DNA from: an uncultured Desulfovibrio sp.
GTDB lineage: Bacteria > Desulfobacterota > Desulfovibrionia > Desulfovibrionales > Desulfovibrionaceae
DNA length: 39,312 nt
Direction: 5' to 3'
Assembly: GCA_900553065.1 (NCBI GenBank)
Contig: USBZ01000016.1
Span: forward strand, 1-39,312
Positions 38,012-39,312 of this stretch are shown piece by piece. Under the pieces are notes generated by a model, which made no database searches, had not been told where the DNA came from, and saw only the letters and a list, made by a program, of their open reading frames with translations. Every line of letters starts with the position of its first letter. Position 1 is the stretch's first letter. A program made the translations under genes and the position numbers.

Positions 38012-39220
38012 ATGAAGCGCCATATCAATCCCGATAAATGCGTTGCCTGCTCCACCTGTGTGGTGCAGTGCCCTGTTGCCGAGGTGACGTCGAAGTTCCT
38101 CGGACCCAGAATGCTGGGACCGGCTTCGGAGCGTTTCCGTATGCTCAACAGCGGTGAAGATGAATCTCTCAGTTACTGCGCGAACTGCAAAAACTGCGAT
38201 ATTTCCTGCCCTCAGGGTGTGGAAGTTTCCAATATCAACATGCTGGCCCGCGCGGAATACTGCAAGGCCAATCCGCCTTCCTTCCGCGACTGGATTCTTG
38301 CTCACGGTGAACTGGAAGCCAAGCTGGTAAGCTACTTCCCCTCGTTTCTCGTCAACTTCGGCATGAGCAATCCCATCAGCAAGCAGATTCTTGATATGGT
38401 GGGCGTAAGCAAGAAGGCCGATCTGCCGAAGTTTGCGTCCAAGCAGTTCCCGGCCATGTTCAAGGCCTATAAGCAGCCGGAAAATCTCACGAAGAAAGTA
38501 GTGTTCTATCCCGGCTGCTTTATCAAGGCGTATGCCCCGCAGACCGGTATGGATCTTGTCTGGCTGCTTAATAAGGCAGGGTACAAGGTTGAGTCTCCCG
38601 ACGTCTTCTGCTGCTGCGGAACGCCTCTGTACACCAACGGATTTGAAGCCGACGCCAGAAAGAATGCCGTCAAGAATCTTGAAGAGCTGGCAGCCTGGCG
38701 TAAGGCCGGTATTCCCGTGCTTTCACTTTGCCCGAGCTGTCAGCTCATGTTCAAGTCGGAAATTCCGGCCTTCTTCCCTGATCTTGCCGCAAACATGGAA
38801 TCCACGGCTCTTGATGATGCCATGGAATTCATTCTCGGCTGCATCGAAAGGGGAGAGCTGGATCTCTCCGATGTGGATACGACGCCTCTCGATGTTATAT
38901 ACCATGCTCCCTGCCATCTGCGTGCGCAGGGCATCGGCTTCCCCGGTCTCGACATTCTGCGGAAGCTGCCGGGGGTGCATGCCGTCAATGCCGATGCGGG
39001 CTGCTGCGGTATTTCCGGCAGCTACGGTTTCAAGAAGGAAAAGTATGACATCGGTATGGCCATAGGCTCCAAGCTGTTCGATACCATCAAGGACAGCGGA
39101 ATCCGGCAGGTGGCTACGGAATGCGGTACCTGTAAAGTCCAGATCATCCATGGCACGGGACATCCCTGTGATCATCCGCTGACTATTCTTCGTCAGCGTC
39201 TTGACAAAAGTGTAAAATAA
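38012..39220 (+). CDS. glpC: anaerobic glycerol-3-phosphate dehydrogenase subunit C
   Basis: This encodes 402 residues after AAGGAGTAGG. There are two 4Fe-4S motifs near the N-terminus (CVACSTCVVQCP and CANCKNCDISCP) and two CCG domains downstream (VVFYPGCF...CCCGTPLYTNG and YHAPCHLRAQGIG...GCCGISGSYGF). GlpC anchors GlpAB at the membrane and delivers electrons to the quinone pool. A terminator follows at 39251. Confidence 0.95.
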   Translation: MKRHINPDKCVACSTCVVQCPVAEVTSKFLGPRMLGPASERFRMLNSGEDESLSYCANCKNCDISCPQGVEVSNINMLARAEYCKANPPSFRDWILAHGELEAKLVSYFPSFLVNFGMSNPISKQILDMVGVSKKADLPKFASKQFPAMFKAYKQPENLTKKVVFYPGCFIKAYAPQTGMDLVWLLNKAGYKVESPDVFCCCGTPLYTNGFEADARKNAVKNLEELAAWRKAGIPVLSLCPSCQLMFKSEIPAFFPDLAANMESTALDDAMEFILGCIERGELDLSDVDTTPLDVIYHAPCHLRAQGIGFPGLDILRKLPGVHAVNADAGCCGISGSYGFKKEKYDIGMAIGSKLFDTIKDSGIRQVATECGTCKVQIIHGTGHPCDHPLTILRQRLDKSVK

Positions 39221-39250
39221 CGTTCTCGATATCCGAGAAACAACGCATAA

Positions 39251-39283
39251 AAATCCGTCTTTCGCGATGCGAGGGACGGATTT
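39251..39283 (+). terminator. terminator of glpABC
   Basis: AAATCCGTC (39251-39259) pairs with GACGGATTT (39275-39283) and is followed by a continuous T run. It lies 31 bases after the glpC stop and closes the operon. Confidence 0.85.
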
Positions 39284-39312
39284 TTTATTTTCGAGTCTCA
39301 GAATGGATTCTG

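Noticed and set aside
35083..38305. Long minus-strand open frames opposite glpA, glpB and glpC
   Set aside because: They mirror strongly conserved genes, lack ribosome sites and have His/Arg-rich shadow composition.

Overview
The window suggests a GC-rich anaerobic bacterium, most likely of the Desulfovibrionaceae (Bilophila/Mailhella/Desulfovibrio type). That is inferred from base composition, the anaerobic glpABC operon and protein style; there is no rRNA gene to prove it. About the first 28 kb is a temperate prophage whose left end lies outside the window. The last 11 kb is ordinary chromosome.

PROPHAGE, LATE SIDE (1-22.5 kb, plus strand). A structured non-coding RNA (about 213-395) and three small genes come first, followed by a minus-strand BrnT/BrnA toxin-antitoxin pair and an AT-rich repeat patch. 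The head module is a gpW-like connector, a lambda-type portal, a fused prohead protease/scaffold/major capsid protein and a decoration protein. A lysis cassette follows: GH108 endolysin with an EF-hand loop, small membrane proteins, a nested lipoprotein and a holin. Head completion genes, a MazG-like nucleotide pyrophosphatase, and a complete Mu-like contractile tail come next: terminator, sheath, tube, tail chaperone with a T TTT TTA -1 frameshift site, tape measure, gp43/44/45/46/47/48-type baseplate proteins and fibre. No terminase is visible, so it is probably to the left.

THE MOST INTERESTING LOCUS is 19.4-22.5 kb. The tail fibre gene has a constant 5' part and a variable 3' part. Immediately downstream, on the opposite strand, lies a second start-less fibre C-terminus. 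The two variable ends meet tail to tail and are bounded by an inverted repeat (15 nt identical, 18/20 extended). Inversion would splice the silent end in frame onto the constant part. A complete tyrosine recombinase gene directly follows, then the fibre-assembly chaperone. This looks like a tail-fibre host-range switch, built like the Mu G segment but with a tyrosine recombinase nearby instead of a Gin-type serine invertase. Next to it is a 53-residue protein that resembles only the glycyl-radical tail of anaerobic ribonucleotide reductase NrdD, a possible spare-part protein like GrcA/YfiD.

PROPHAGE, LYSOGENY SIDE (22.5-28 kb). Two minus-strand accessory genes (an AT-rich KAP-family P-loop NTPase and an HsdR-N-like PD-(D/E)XK nuclease) are candidate superinfection-defence cargo. 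They are followed by a CI-like repressor, a divergent promoter/operator region, a Cro-like gene, a CII-like regulator, an AlpA/excisionase-like protein and a convergent tyrosine integrase. Paired TCTCCCC repeats upstream of the integrase may be integrase arm sites; the phage-host junction is probably between 27960 and 28265.

HOST REGION (28.2-39.3 kb). It holds a double-GAF protein, an inositol-monophosphatase-family enzyme, a Nudix-fold protein with a degenerate Nudix box, a RimI-like acetyltransferase, a Trm112-Hsp20-Hsp20 operon, a PHP-domain phosphoesterase, a NagD-like HAD phosphatase, and glpABC for anaerobic oxidation of glycerol 3-phosphate.
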